The notes: generated by a model not told the origin, from the sequence alone. Positions 1 through 8,657 are shown, numbered from the stretch's first letter. The stretch: 64,000 bases of DNA from Shinella sp. XGS7 (GCF_020535565.1 NZ_CP084758.1:3671001-3735000); one strand, 5' to 3'. Program-made: numbers and translations.

Positions 1-238
1 TGCTGGCCGCCTGCCACATCTGCTGAGACTTGTAGCCGTCGGCAAAGCGCAGCAGGCCCGAGACCTGCACGCCCGCCCCGGCGCTGCCCTGGCCGCGGGC
101 GCCGGAGAGCACCGAGTTCAGCAGCACGCCCTGGCGGGTGTAGCCCGGGGTCATCGCATTGGCGATGTTCTGGCTGTTGGTGCTGAGGGCCGCCTGGGCG
201 GCGATGGCGCCCGACAGGGCATTGTTGATGAGGCTCAT
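1..238 (-). CDS. flgK: FlgK, hook-filament junction protein 1 (partial, N-terminal 79 residues)
   Basis: Only the N-terminus is in the window; the gene runs off the left edge. It starts MSLINNALSGAIAAQAAL and continues with the conserved D0 rod/hook motif region (NSQNIANAMTPGYTRQ) typical of FlgK. FlgK links hook to filament outside the cell. It overlaps the end of flgJ by 4 bp, so it is translationally coupled as the last visible gene of the flgBCDEFGHIJK operon; flgL would be expected beyond the edge. Confidence 0.9.
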   Translation of the reverse strand, partial: MSLINNALSGAIAAQAALSTNSQNIANAMTPGYTRQGVLLNSVLSGARGQGSAGAGVQVSGLLRFADGYKSQQMWQAAS

Positions 239-621
239 GGCTGTGCGGCGCGGGGCGCTTGCGAGCCGTCGGGGCCCGCTTCAGAAGAAGAAGGCGACCC
301 GGCGGGCGCCGCACTTAAACCCACACTGGGCAAGACCTGCTTGAGCATCAGGTCGGCAATGCCAAAGGCGCGCTGGCCGGCCATGGCGTCGGCCACCAGG
401 CCGTCGGCCAGGTCCAGCATGTCCTCGTTGACCTTGTTCTTCAGTGGGCTGTCCTCGTCGGCCAGCACCCGGGTGGCCGAGCGCATCTGGCTCATCATCT
501 GCTTGATGAAGAAGGCCTCGAACTTGACGGCGGCGTCGGTGGCGCGCTGGCGCAGGCGACCGGCCTCATCCTGGGGCGCGCCCAGGCCGGCGGGGCCTTG
601 CAGGGAGTTTTCGATGCTCAT
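235..621 (-). CDS. flgJ: FlgJ, rod-cap/rod-scaffold protein lacking the muramidase domain
   Basis: A 128-residue protein matching only the N-terminal rod-binding half of classical FlgJ (about residues 25-95: AVKFEAFFIKQMMSQMR, then EDMLDLADGLVADAMAGQ). Canonical beta/gammaproteobacterial FlgJ is about 300 residues, with a C-terminal beta-N-acetylglucosaminidase that opens the cell wall for the rod. Here that domain is absent and the C-terminus is a low-complexity Ser/Ala/Pro tail. A separate glucosaminidase-domain protein is encoded at 7523-8242 in the same cluster, so the two functions appear split. It sits between flgI and flgK. Confidence 0.9.
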   Translation of the reverse strand: MSIENSLQGPAGLGAPQDEAGRLRQRATDAAVKFEAFFIKQMMSQMRSATRVLADEDSPLKNKVNEDMLDLADGLVADAMAGQRAFGIADLMLKQVLPSVGLSAAPAGSPSSSEAGPDGSQAPRAAQP

Positions 622-636
622 GGCGGGCTCGCGTGC

Positions 637-1734
637 TCAGATGACCTGGAGTTCGCCTTCGATGGCGCCGGCCTGATCCAGGGCCTGGAGGATGGCCATG
701 ATGTCGTCCGGATTCGCCCCGATGCTGTTGATGGTGTCCACGATGGCCTGCAGGCTGGTGCCCGGGGGCCAGCGCAGCATGCGGCCATTGCCCTGGTCCA
801 CCGCCACGCGCGACTGCGGCGTGACCTGGGTCTGGCCCTGGCTGAAGGGCTGGGGCTGGCTGACCTGGGGCTTCTCGCTGATCACGACCTTGAGCGCGCC
901 GTGCGAGACCGCAGCCGGCCGCACGCGCACGCCCTCGGCGATGACCACGGTGCCGGTGCGGGAGTTGAAGATGACCTTGGGCACGGCATCGGCCGTGTCC
1001 ACCGCCAGGCCCTCGAGCTGGGCCATGAAGGCCACGCGCTGGGTGGGCTGGGCGGGGGCCTGCACCTCCACACCGGTGGCGTCGCGGGTGCTGGCGGTCT
1101 CGGGACCGAAGCGCTTGTTGATCGCGTCCACGATGCGGGTGGCGGTCTGGAAGCTGGGGCGCTTGAGGCTCAGCTGCACCGTGGGGCGGCTGTCGAAGTC
1201 GCTCTCGATCTCGCGCTCGATGCTCGCGCCGTTGGGGATGCGGCCGGTGGTCGGGGTGTTGACCGTGACGCTGGAGCCGCTCTGGCCCTGGGCCGAGAGC
1301 CCGCCCACCACCATATTGCCCTGGGCCAGGGCGTAGACCTCGCCATCGGCCGCATGCAGCTGGGTGAGCAGCAGCACGCCGCCGCGCAGGCTCTTGGCGT
1401 CGCCCAGGGAGGAGACGGTCACGTCGATGGTCTGGCCGCGGCGGTAGCCGCTGGGGAAGCTGGCGCTGACCATGACCGTGGCCACGTTCTTGCTCTTGGC
1501 ATCCACCCGCTCGGGCAGCTTGACGCCGAACTGCTTGAGCAGGTTGTTGACCGACTGGCCGGCAAAGCGCACCTGGGTGCTGTCGCCGCTGCCATTGAGG
1601 CCCACCACCAGGCCGTAGCCCAGCAGCTGGTTGTCACGCACGCCCTCGATATTGACCAGCTGGCCCAGGGGCCGCGGTGCGGCCTGGCTCAAGGTGGCGG
1701 CAAGTAGCAGGATGGCGCCGAGCAGCTTCTTCAT
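637..1734 (-). CDS. flgI: FlgI, flagellar P-ring protein
   Basis: A 365-residue periplasmic protein with a Sec signal peptide ([19 protein letters not shown]) followed by [21 protein letters not shown], the FlgI family start. It carries the conserved region [12 protein letters not shown]. The length is normal for the family. FlgI assembles the P ring around the distal rod in the peptidoglycan layer. It lies 11 bp downstream of flgH and 15 bp upstream of flgJ in the operon. Confidence 0.96.
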   Translation of the reverse strand: MKKLLGAILLLAATLSQAAPRPLGQLVNIEGVRDNQLLGYGLVVGLNGSGDSTQVRFAGQSVNNLLKQFGVKLPERVDAKSKNVATVMVSASFPSGYRRGQTIDVTVSSLGDAKSLRGGVLLLTQLHAADGEVYALAQGNMVVGGLSAQGQSGSSVTVNTPTTGRIPNGASIEREIESDFDSRPTVQLSLKRPSFQTATRIVDAINKRFGPETASTRDATGVEVQAPAQPTQRVAFMAQLEGLAVDTADAVPKVIFNSRTGTVVIAEGVRVRPAAVSHGALKVVISEKPQVSQPQPFSQGQTQVTPQSRVAVDQGNGRMLRWPPGTSLQAIVDTINSIGANPDDIMAILQALDQAGAIEGELQVI

Positions 1735-1745
1735 GGTGATGGGAC

Positions 1746-2405
1746 TCAGAACGGAGCCAGAGGGCTGTTGAACATGCGCGTCAGCCAGCCCGGGGTGTTG
1801 GCGCTGGCCAGATCACCCTGGCCGCTGTAGCTGATGCGGGCATTGGCGATGCGCTGGGAGGACACGCGGTTGTCGCTGTCCACATCGGCCGGGCGCACAT
1901 AGCCGCCCAGGCGGATCAGCTCTTCGCCCTGGTTGATCCAGAGGCTCTTCTCGCCTTGCACGCGCAGCAGGCCGTTGGGCATCACCTCGTGCACCACCAC
2001 GGTGATGGCGCCCTGCAACTGGTTCTGCTGGCTGCTGGACGCCGTGCCGTTGAAATCGCGCTGGCCCTGCAGCGCGCCCTTGGTGGCGCTGTTACGCAGG
2101 GAACCGCTGAAGCCGGCACTGCTCTGCTTGCCCAGCTGGGTGTCGGCGCTCTTGCTGGCCTGGGTGGTCTCGGCCAGGGTCACGGTCAGCACATCGCCGG
2201 GGCGGAAGGCCCGGGTGTCGGCCGTGAGGCTGGTGGCGCGACCCGGCTGGTAGACACCGCCGCCCCGCGGCTTGTCCTGGGCGCGCGACTGCAGACCCGT
2301 GCTCGGCGCCAGGGGCCCGGGCTCGGGCGCGGGCGGCTGGGGCGGCTGCAGGGTGGCGCAGGCACTGAGCAGGGCCACCATCAGCAGGGCCGACACGGCC
2401 TGCAT
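1746..2405 (-). CDS. flgH: FlgH, flagellar L-ring lipoprotein
   Basis: An outer-membrane lipoprotein forming the L ring. The preferred start at 2405 gives [16 protein letters not shown], a lipoprotein signal with lipobox LSAC, and a 219-residue protein as usual for FlgH; conserved [19 protein letters not shown] and [16 protein letters not shown] follow. An in-frame ATG at 2495, next to the flgG stop, would add 30 residues translated through a palindromic repeat and would bury the lipobox, so I reject it as the mature form. The preferred start has only a weak ribosome-binding site, so initiation may really be upstream. Confidence 0.9.
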   Translation of the reverse strand: MQAVSALLMVALLSACATLQPPQPPAPEPGPLAPSTGLQSRAQDKPRGGGVYQPGRATSLTADTRAFRPGDVLTVTLAETTQASKSADTQLGKQSSAGFSGSLRNSATKGALQGQRDFNGTASSSQQNQLQGAITVVVHEVMPNGLLRVQGEKSLWINQGEELIRLGGYVRPADVDSDNRVSSQRIANARISYSGQGDLASANTPGWLTRMFNSPLAPF

Positions 2406-2407
2406 TC

Positions 2408-2490
2408 CCGAGCGAACGACGCCGATCCGGCTTCGCCGGGCGGTCGTCGTTGCCCCCTTCGAGGGGGCGCGCGAAGCGCGTAGGGGGGGA
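2408..2490. repeat. Palindromic intergenic repeat between flgG and flgH (REP-like)
   Basis: The spacer consists of nested palindromes: CCGGCTTCGCCGG, then CCCCCTTCGAGGGGG, then GCGCGCGAAGCGCG, ending in a G-run. Elements of this style are widespread between genes in Comamonadaceae and relatives. It interrupts an otherwise tightly packed operon and is open in the flgH frame, creating a spurious N-terminal extension. It could act as an mRNA hairpin that differentially stabilises the upstream flgB-flgG part of the message. Confidence 0.6.
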
Positions 2491-2496
2491 GTCATG

Positions 2497-3285
2497 TCAG
2501 CGCACCGCTTGGGAGAGGTACTGGAGCATGGAGTCGGCGGCGGAGAGCACCTTGGTGTTCATCTCGTAGGTCCGCTGGGCGGCGATCATGTCCACCATCT
2601 CCTCCACCACCTGCACGTTCGAGCCTTCCAGCGAACCAGCCTTGATCTTGCCCAGGCCCTCGGCACCGGGAATGCCCTCGGCGGGCGCGCCGCTGGCGGT
2701 GGTTTCCTGATACAGGTTGTCGCCCAGGGCCAGCAGGCCGGTGGGGTTGATGAAGCCGGTCAGGCGCAGCTGGCCCAGCTCGGTGGGCGCGGCATTGCCG
2801 GCCACGGTGGCGCTGACCATGCCGTTCTCGGAGATGCTCACCGAGGTGGCGCCGGCAGGAATGGTGATCTCGGGCTGCACGCGCAGGCCCTGGGCATTGG
2901 TCAGGCGGCCCTCGGCATTGACCTGCAGCTGGCCGGCGCGGGTGTAGGCCGGACGGCCATTGGGACCCTCGACCTGCAGAAAGCCCTGACCGACGATGGC
3001 GATGTCCAGGTTCTGGCCGGTGGTCTGCAGATTGCCGTTGGTGAAGACCTTCTGTGTGCCCACCAGGCGGGTGCCATTGCCCAGCTGCACGCCGGCCGGG
3101 GCGGCATTGCCGTCCTCGCCCTGGGCGCCGGGCTGACGTTCGACCTGGTAGAACAGGTCCTCGAACATCACGCGGTCACGCTTGAAGCCCACGGTGTTGA
3201 CGTTGGCCAGATTGTTGGCAATGGCCTGCAGCTTGGCGTCCTGCGCCTGCACACCGGTCTTGCTGATCCACATGGCGGGATTCAT
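2497..3285 (-). CDS. flgG: FlgG, distal rod protein
   Basis: A 262-residue rod protein of normal length. The N-terminus MNPAMWISKTGVQAQDAKLQ followed by ANNLANVNTVGFKRDR is diagnostic for FlgG. The C-terminal coiled region ends NTKVLSAADSMLQYLSQAVR, like other rod/hook proteins. An AGGAG ribosome-binding site lies 7 bp before the start. It forms the distal rod that spans the periplasm inside the P and L rings and follows flgF. Confidence 0.97.
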   Translation of the reverse strand: MNPAMWISKTGVQAQDAKLQAIANNLANVNTVGFKRDRVMFEDLFYQVERQPGAQGEDGNAAPAGVQLGNGTRLVGTQKVFTNGNLQTTGQNLDIAIVGQGFLQVEGPNGRPAYTRAGQLQVNAEGRLTNAQGLRVQPEITIPAGATSVSISENGMVSATVAGNAAPTELGQLRLTGFINPTGLLALGDNLYQETTASGAPAEGIPGAEGLGKIKAGSLEGSNVQVVEEMVDMIAAQRTYEMNTKVLSAADSMLQYLSQAVR

Positions 3286-3328
3286 GGCGCTACTCCTTGT
3301 TGGGGTGATCGGGGTTGAAGCCGGAGCT

Positions 3329-4054
3329 TCACTCGCGGATGAGTCGGTTGCCGGCCTCGGCCATGCCGTCGGCGGACTTGAAGAGCTTCATCTGCATCTC
3401 GAAATCGCGGGCCAGGCTCATGGTGGCGACCATCTCCTCCACCGCGGACACATTGCTGGATTCCAGGCGGCCACTGCCGACCTTGACCGTGGCATCGGCC
3501 GCCAGGGCCTGGCCGTCGCGGGCCACCAGCAGGCCCTGCTCGTTCTTGCGCAGCTGGTCGAACTCGGGCTTGACCAGCTTCAGCCGGTCCACCGCCTGCA
3601 GCTCCTGGGCGCCGGGGGCCTGCACCGAGATCACGCCATCGGCCGTGATCTCCACCTTGCTGTGAGCCGGCAGCGTGATGGCGCCGCCCTCCCCCAGCAC
3701 CGCATGGGCGCCCAGCTTGAGATTGCCCTCGGCGTCCAGCGTGAAGTTGCCGCCGCGGGTGTAGGCCTCGCCCTGGGCGGTCTGCACGGCGAACAGGCCC
3801 TCGCCCTGGATGGCCACATCCAGCTCGCGGCCGGTTTCGCGCTGCGAGCCTTCCTTGGCGCTGACCGCCTCGCTCTGCAGCAGGTTCAGGTGACGGGCCG
3901 CATAGCCGGCGCCTGCCACCGGACGGGCACTGGACACCTCCAGATTGGCGCGAAAGCCGGCGGTCTCCACATTGGCCAGGTTGTTGGCATGCACCTGCTG
4001 AGCGCGCATCACGCGCTCGGCGCCGCTCATCACGGTGTAGATCAAGGCGTCCAT
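3329..4054 (-). CDS. flgF: FlgF, proximal rod protein
   Basis: A 241-residue protein. It begins MDALIYTVMSGAERVMRAQQ, followed by HANNLANVETAGFRANL, the FlgF-type rod signature, and ends with the heptad-rich helix MKLFKSADGMAEAGNRLIRE. It contributes to the proximal rod. It is encoded between flgE and flgG with short spacers. Confidence 0.96.
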   Translation of the reverse strand: MDALIYTVMSGAERVMRAQQVHANNLANVETAGFRANLEVSSARPVAGAGYAARHLNLLQSEAVSAKEGSQRETGRELDVAIQGEGLFAVQTAQGEAYTRGGNFTLDAEGNLKLGAHAVLGEGGAITLPAHSKVEITADGVISVQAPGAQELQAVDRLKLVKPEFDQLRKNEQGLLVARDGQALAADATVKVGSGRLESSNVSAVEEMVATMSLARDFEMQMKLFKSADGMAEAGNRLIRE

Positions 4055-4066
4055 GACTCAGCGTCC

Positions 4067-5287
4067 TCAGACGGCCTGCATCAGGTTCTGCATCATCTCG
4101 TTCTCGGCCGAGATGACCTTGGTGTTGGCCTGGTAGTTGCGCTGGGCCGTCATCAGGTTCACCAGCTCGCCGGTCATGTCCACATTGGACTGCTCGATGG
4201 CGCCGGTGCTCAGTGCCGAGGCCGTGGCGGTGCCGGGGCGCGAGAACAGGGGCGCGCCCGTCTCCACGCTGGACTCCCAGCTGGTGTCGCTGATGGCGAC
4301 CAGGCCGTTCTCGTTGGCGAAGTTGGCCACGGCCAGGGTGCCCACCGACTGCTTCTGGCCATTGCTGTAGGTGGCGATGATGGAGCCGTCGGCGGCGATG
4401 CTGGTGCCGGTCATGGTGCCGGCGGCATTGCCGTTGGCATTGTTGGTCAGCGTGGTGGTCTCGCCGGCGAACTGGGTGGTGCCGGTGTAGTCGATGGCAA
4501 TGGCCAGGGGATTGGCGCCGTTGGTCAGCGCCACGTTCAGGGTGGCGGCCGGCACGGCGGTCAGCTGGCCCTGGGCATTGAAGTTCAGGGTGGTGACCGG
4601 GGCGGCCTGCAGGGCGCCGTCCACGGTGTAGCGCACCTGAACGGTGTTGGCCGCGGTCTTGACGAAGTACTGCGTGCTGCTGTGCTTGTTGCCCAGCGAG
4701 TCGTAGGCCACCGAGGTGATGGAGCTGTTGAACGTGGTGGGATCGTTGGGGTTGAAGGCCGGCAGCGGACCGGGGGCGCCCGGCACCTTCCAGTCGGCGC
4801 TCAGATTGCCGTTGAACTGCAGCTTGTCGCTGGCCAGGGCACCGATCTGGCCGGTGGGCACCTTGAGGTCGCCGAAGGCGCCAAGACCGGCGCCGGGCAC
4901 GGGGCGGCCATTGGCATCCAGCACCGCGTTATAGCCCTGGGCCTTGCGGCCGTTGGCATCGACCACGAAGCCGTCCTTGTCCACGTTAAAGATGCCCACG
5001 CGGGTGTAGACCTGCTGGCCCGCGGAGTCCTTGACCGCAAAGAAGCCGCGGCCCTGGATCATGGCGTCCATGCCGCGGCCGGTGTTCAGCAGGCCGCCAC
5101 TCTTCTCCAGGCTTTGCGAGACCGAGGACACCTCGGCGCCATTGGCCTGGCTGCCGGCATACATGGCCGAGAAGTTGGCCCGGCTGGACTTGAAGCCGTA
5201 GGTGCCGGAGTTGGCGATGTTGTTGCTGATGGCCTCCAGCGAGCCGCTGACCGCGTTGATGCCGGAACGTGCGATTTCGAAAGACAT
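4067..5287 (-). CDS. flgE: FlgE, flagellar hook protein
   Basis: A 406-residue hook protein. The N-terminal MSFEIARSGINAVSGSLEAI with NNIANSGTYGFK and the C-terminal VNLMTAQRNYQANTKVISAE are conserved FlgE D0 segments. The centre (about residues 150-330) is a Thr/Asn/Ala-rich variable domain with several tandem-like TT/NAN stretches. The hook is exported by the type III apparatus and its length is controlled by FliK (12210-13343). It sits between flgD and flgF. Confidence 0.96.
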   Translation of the reverse strand: MSFEIARSGINAVSGSLEAISNNIANSGTYGFKSSRANFSAMYAGSQANGAEVSSVSQSLEKSGGLLNTGRGMDAMIQGRGFFAVKDSAGQQVYTRVGIFNVDKDGFVVDANGRKAQGYNAVLDANGRPVPGAGLGAFGDLKVPTGQIGALASDKLQFNGNLSADWKVPGAPGPLPAFNPNDPTTFNSSITSVAYDSLGNKHSSTQYFVKTAANTVQVRYTVDGALQAAPVTTLNFNAQGQLTAVPAATLNVALTNGANPLAIAIDYTGTTQFAGETTTLTNNANGNAAGTMTGTSIAADGSIIATYSNGQKQSVGTLAVANFANENGLVAISDTSWESSVETGAPLFSRPGTATASALSTGAIEQSNVDMTGELVNLMTAQRNYQANTKVISAENEMMQNLMQAV

Positions 5288-5329
5288 GATGGGTATTCCT
5301 TGAACGGGTGCGTGGGCGGGGCGCGGGCT

Positions 5330-5992
5330 TCAGCCCTGGCGGCCCTTGAACTGGGTGATGGCGGCGGGATCGACCTCGCCGAAGCTGCCGAGGCCCACCA
5401 GGGCCCCGCCGTCGCCGGTCAGGCGCACATTGCTGAGCTGGGCCTCCACCTCGACGGCACTGATCTGCTTGCTCTCGTTCTCGATGCGCAGGCGGTAGCG
5501 GCCCGGGGCCAGGCCTTGCGCGGCCGGGTCCAGGCTGAAGCTGTGGGCGCCCACGGCGCGCGCGCCCAGGTCGATGCGCTTCTCGCTGCCATCGGCGCCG
5601 GTCAGCACCAGGGTGGCCGGCGCGGCGCTGGCAGCCAGGTTGAAGTGGGTGTTGATCTTGTCCTTGCCCAGTTCCAGCTGCTCCACCTTGGCCTGCACCG
5701 TGCTGCCCACCTGGCCGCCCAGGGCGATCATCTGCAGGCTGGACAGCATGCTGGCGTTGGCCGCGCCCTGGGAGGACAGGGCCTGCAGCGCCTCCATCTG
5801 GCTGAGCTGGGTGAGCTGGCCCACGAACTGGCTGGGGTCGGTGGGCGAGAGCGGATCCTGGTTCTTGATCTGGGCCACCAGCAAGGTGGTGAACATGTTC
5901 GAGATGCCGCCGTTGCCGGTGATCTGGTTCACCGCGCCGCTGCCGGCCGTGCTGCTGCCGCTCTTGCCGGCTTCGCTGACTGCGTTGCTCAT
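5330..5992 (-). CDS. flgD: FlgD, hook-cap (hook assembly scaffold) protein
   Basis: A 220-residue protein. It has the FlgD N-terminal export/capping region (MFTTLLVAQIKNQDPLSPTD, then QFVGQLTQLSQMEALQALSS) and a C-terminal FlgD Ig-like/Tudor part (LAPGRYRLRIENES). It caps the growing hook and is discarded on completion. It precedes flgE and follows flgC by 12 bp. Confidence 0.95.
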   Translation of the reverse strand: MSNAVSEAGKSGSSTAGSGAVNQITGNGGISNMFTTLLVAQIKNQDPLSPTDPSQFVGQLTQLSQMEALQALSSQGAANASMLSSLQMIALGGQVGSTVQAKVEQLELGKDKINTHFNLAASAAPATLVLTGADGSEKRIDLGARAVGAHSFSLDPAAQGLAPGRYRLRIENESKQISAVEVEAQLSNVRLTGDGGALVGLGSFGEVDPAAITQFKGRQG

Positions 5993-6004
5993 GGTCGAAA
6001 CTCC

Positions 6005-6421
6005 TTACTCGCCCAGGCGCAAGAGGGAAGCCTGCATGGACTTGACCCGGCTGAGCACCTCGACATTGGTCTCGAAGGCACGCGAGGCCGACAGCATGTC
6101 GGTCATCTCGGCCACCGAGTTCACATTGGGATAGAAGACCTCGCCGTTCTCATTGGCCAGCGGGTTCTCGGGCTCGTAGACCTTGCGCAGGGGCTCGTCG
6201 CTCTGCACCACGTCCAGCACCTGCACGCGCGAGCCGGCCAGGCCCTGCTCGCCGCCGGCCTGGGCCAGGGCCGCGAACACCGGCTTGCGGGCGCGGTAGG
6301 CCTCGCCCTCGCTGCCGGCAGCCGACTGGGCATTGGCCAGATTGCTGGCGATGGTGTTCAGACGCACGGTCTGGGCCGACATGGCGGAGCCGGCAATCTG
6401 GCTGATCTGCTTGAAGGACAT
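6005..6421 (-). CDS. flgC: FlgC, proximal rod protein
   Basis: A 138-residue rod protein of normal size. It contains the conserved TIASNLANAQSAAGSEGEAY near the N-terminus and PNVNSVAEMTDMLSASRAFE at the C-terminus, both FlgC signatures. It is the second gene of the flgB operon, 12 bp after flgB, with a GGAG-type ribosome-binding site before the ATG. Confidence 0.96.
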   Translation of the reverse strand: MSFKQISQIAGSAMSAQTVRLNTIASNLANAQSAAGSEGEAYRARKPVFAALAQAGGEQGLAGSRVQVLDVVQSDEPLRKVYEPENPLANENGEVFYPNVNSVAEMTDMLSASRAFETNVEVLSRVKSMQASLLRLGE

Positions 6422-6433
6422 GGCCTCTCTCCC

Positions 6434-6799
6434 TTACTGCCCGTTGATGGCCTTGGCCAGGCCCTTGAGCTTCATGTTCACGAAGGTCAAGCTGGTTTGA
6501 AAGTCGCTGGCATTCTGCGAGAAGGCGGCCTGTTCCACACCCAGCTCCACGGTGTTGCCGTCCTGGGCAGCGTGAAAAGGTACGCGGTACTGCAGTTCGC
6601 CTGCATCGGTGTCCAGCAGCAGACCGTCTTGCGCGTCGGCATGAGCCTGGCGCAGGGTCGCGGCAAAATCGATGTCGCGCGCCTGGTAGCCAGGTGTGCT
6701 TTCATTCGCGATATTCGAGGCCAGCACTTTCGTGCGCTCGGCGCGCAGACGCAGCGCGTCGCCGTGCTGGCCCAAGGCCTTGCTGAAATCAATGCTCAT
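6434..6799 (-). CDS. flgB: FlgB, proximal rod protein
   Basis: A 121-residue protein starting MSIDFSKALGQHGDALRLRA with the rod motif SNIANESTPGYQARDIDF; it ends LKGLAKAINGQ. It is the first gene of the rod/hook operon. Its ATG shares two bases with the ATG of flgA on the opposite strand (a CATG palindrome at 6797-6800). Its GGAG ribosome-binding site and any promoter therefore lie inside the flgA signal-peptide coding region. A longer upstream reading frame is a shadow of flgA. Confidence 0.95.
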   Translation of the reverse strand: MSIDFSKALGQHGDALRLRAERTKVLASNIANESTPGYQARDIDFAATLRQAHADAQDGLLLDTDAGELQYRVPFHAAQDGNTVELGVEQAAFSQNASDFQTSLTFVNMKLKGLAKAINGQ

Positions 6800-7487
6800 G
6801 CTTCGTTCTCCGAGAAAACTTCTGTTGGGCCTGGGCTGCGCCCTGGCGCCCTGGCTCGCTGCGGCCACCACGCTGGAGGCCCAGGTGCAGGACGCCGCGC
6901 GCCGCGCGGTGCTGGAACTGGCCGACCGTGAGGGCTGGGTGGCCCCCGATGTGCAGATCACGCCGGTGGCCCCGCGTGCCCGCCCGGCCTGCCCGGCCGG
7001 CTGGGAGATCGTGGCCGTGGACCTGCGCAGCCTCTCGCGCCTGCGCCTGAGCGCGCGCTGTGCGGGCCAGCCGGCCCAGGACTTTGTGCTGCGCGCCAGC
7101 CTCAATGCCGAGGTGCTGGTGGCCGCCCGCGCCGTGGCCGCCGGCCAGGCCCTGGGCGAAGGCGATGTGGAGCTGCAGCGCCGCGACATCTCCCAGACCA
7201 GCGACGCACTCGCCCGCCTGGACGATGTGCTGGGCCAGGCCCCGCGCAGCAGCCTGCGCCCGGGCCAGCTGCTGCAAAAGCGGCAGCTGCTGGCGGCCCA
7301 GCTGGTCAAGCGCGGCGAGCGCGTGCGCATCCTGGCGCGCCACGAGGGCATCGAGGTGCAGGCCGCGGGCGAGGCCCTGGATGGCGGCGCCCAGGACGCC
7401 CGCATCCGCGTGCGCAACCTCAGCAGCGGCCGCATCATCCAGGCACGCGTGCTGGAAGCCGGCGTGGTCGAACCCGCCAATCCCTGA
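6798..7487 (+). CDS. flgA: FlgA, P-ring assembly chaperone
   Basis: A 229-residue periplasmic protein with signal peptide MLRSPRKLLLGLGCALAPWLAAA. The C-terminal SAF/FlgA domain is visible: LVAARAVAAGQALGEGDVEL, then LRPGQLLQKRQL and VKRGERVRILARHEGIEVQA. FlgA chaperones FlgI during P-ring formation. It is the only plus-strand flagellar gene in this half. ATG codons at 6792 and 6798 are both possible, neither with a good ribosome-binding site. Its start overlaps the flgB start head to head. Confidence 0.93.
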   Translation: MLRSPRKLLLGLGCALAPWLAAATTLEAQVQDAARRAVLELADREGWVAPDVQITPVAPRARPACPAGWEIVAVDLRSLSRLRLSARCAGQPAQDFVLRASLNAEVLVAARAVAAGQALGEGDVELQRRDISQTSDALARLDDVLGQAPRSSLRPGQLLQKRQLLAAQLVKRGERVRILARHEGIEVQAAGEALDGGAQDARIRVRNLSSGRIIQARVLEAGVVEPANP

Positions 7488-7522
7488 GGCAGCGAGCACC
7501 GGCTTGAGCAAGACCTGGCCCC

Positions 7523-8242
7523 TCACTGGCCGCTCCTGATGCGGGCGGCCACCTGGGCCAGCTTGTCGGCATAGGCCGGGTCGGTGGCATAGCCGCCCTT
7601 TTGCAAGGCACGGCCATAGGCCAGGGCATCGGTCCCGGTCTGCAGCGCGCCCTGGTAGCGCGGGCTGCCCAGCATCAGGCGGGTGAAGTCCTGGAAGGCT
7701 TCGCGCGGGCTGGCATAGCTGCGGAAGGCCTCGCGGCGCTGGCTGGCCTCGCCCTGCTCGTACTCGGTGGTCATGACCTCGGCGGTCTGGCCGCGCCAGG
7801 CACCGCCGGCCTTGAGGGCAAAGAGATTGTGGCTGTCGGCCCCATCGTCGCGGCGTATGGGGCGCTGGCCCCAACCGGTTTCCAGCGCGGCCTGGGCGGC
7901 CAGCACATCGGGCGCCACGCCCAGCTGGCGGCCGGCGGCCTCGGCGTGCGGCGCGATCTCGCGCAGCCAGGCCTGCTGGGCCTCGCTGGGGCCTGCGCCC
8001 ACCTCGCCCGTCTCGGCCACCAGACCGGCGGCCACGGGCGTGCTCTGCAGGCGGTGCATCAGGCCCTCGGGATTGAGACCGGCGGCCGCGCCGCTGCTAC
8101 CCTGCTCGATGAAGCGGCCCACCTCGGCATTGAGCTGGCGGTAGAGGCTGGAGAACTCGCTGCCACCGGCGCCGCGCGCGGCCGGGGCGTTCGGCAGGCT
8201 GGGAAAGCCCCCGGCGCCCAGCTTGAACTCAGCGTTCAGCAT
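7523..8242 (-). CDS. Free-standing FlgJ-type glucosaminidase (flagellar peptidoglycan hydrolase)
   Basis: A 239-residue protein with a glucosaminidase domain over about residues 85-235. It has the FlgJ-like core VLAAQAALETGWGQR (catalytic Glu in LETGWG), then NLFALKAGGAWRGQTAEVMT and FRSYASPREAFQDFTRLM. The N-terminal about 80 residues do not look like the FlgJ rod-binding domain. The linked FlgJ (235-621) lacks this enzyme domain, so this gene plausibly supplies the missing muramidase activity for rod penetration. There is no obvious signal peptide, so export is probably through the flagellar apparatus. It overlaps flgN by 14 bp. Confidence 0.87.
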   Translation of the reverse strand: MLNAEFKLGAGGFPSLPNAPAARGAGGSEFSSLYRQLNAEVGRFIEQGSSGAAAGLNPEGLMHRLQSTPVAAGLVAETGEVGAGPSEAQQAWLREIAPHAEAAGRQLGVAPDVLAAQAALETGWGQRPIRRDDGADSHNLFALKAGGAWRGQTAEVMTTEYEQGEASQRREAFRSYASPREAFQDFTRLMLGSPRYQGALQTGTDALAYGRALQKGGYATDPAYADKLAQVAARIRSGQ

Positions 8243-8657
8243 AGAGAACCTCCTCGACGCCCAGCACGCGCTGCATCAGCGCATGCTGTTCGGTGATCAG
8301 GTGGCAGTTGCGCTGATTGACGGCCTTGCAGTCCTGCACCAGCAGCTCAAGCGCCTGCCAGGCCTGACCCAGGCTGCGGGCCAGGGGTTCGGGCAGGCGG
8401 CGCAGCAGGGCGCCCATGCTGGGTGCCTCGCCGGGTCGTGCGGCCAGCTGCTGCAGCAGGGCGCCGCGCTTGAGGCCGCGGCCGTTGAGCTCGTCCACCA
8501 GGCTCACGATCTCGTCGGCCAGGCTGGCCAGGCGCTCGCTGCGATGCGCCAGCGCGGCCTGGAACTGCTCGTCCAGCAGGCCGCGCAGGCGGCCGTAGCC
8601 GGCGCGGTCGGCCTGCAGATCGCGCAGCAGCAGGTTCAGGGCCTCGCTGGCCTTCAT
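8229..8657 (-). CDS. flgN: FlgN, export chaperone for FlgK/FlgL
   Basis: A 142-residue, almost wholly helical protein of FlgN type (MKASEALNLLLRDLQADRAG, then LLDEQFQAALAHRSERLASLADEI), with C-terminal NQRNCHLITEQHALMQRVLG typical of the family. It binds FlgK and FlgL before secretion. Its ATG overlaps the flgM stop (ATGA), and its own end overlaps the muramidase gene, indicating coupled translation. Confidence 0.85.
   Translation of the reverse strand: MKASEALNLLLRDLQADRAGYGRLRGLLDEQFQAALAHRSERLASLADEIVSLVDELNGRGLKRGALLQQLAARPGEAPSMGALLRRLPEPLARSLGQAWQALELLVQDCKAVNQRNCHLITEQHALMQRVLGVEEVLYAER

Noticed and set aside
2406-2495. FlgH start at 2495
   Set aside because: It would translate a palindromic repeat and place about 50 residues before the lipobox cysteine, which is incompatible with a lipoprotein signal.
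3182-6931. A 1249-codon open frame on the plus strand, antisense to flgG-flgB
   Set aside because: Gly/Ala/His/Leu-rich shadow of the high-GC flg genes on the other strand, with no domain; the minus-strand proteins are unmistakable.
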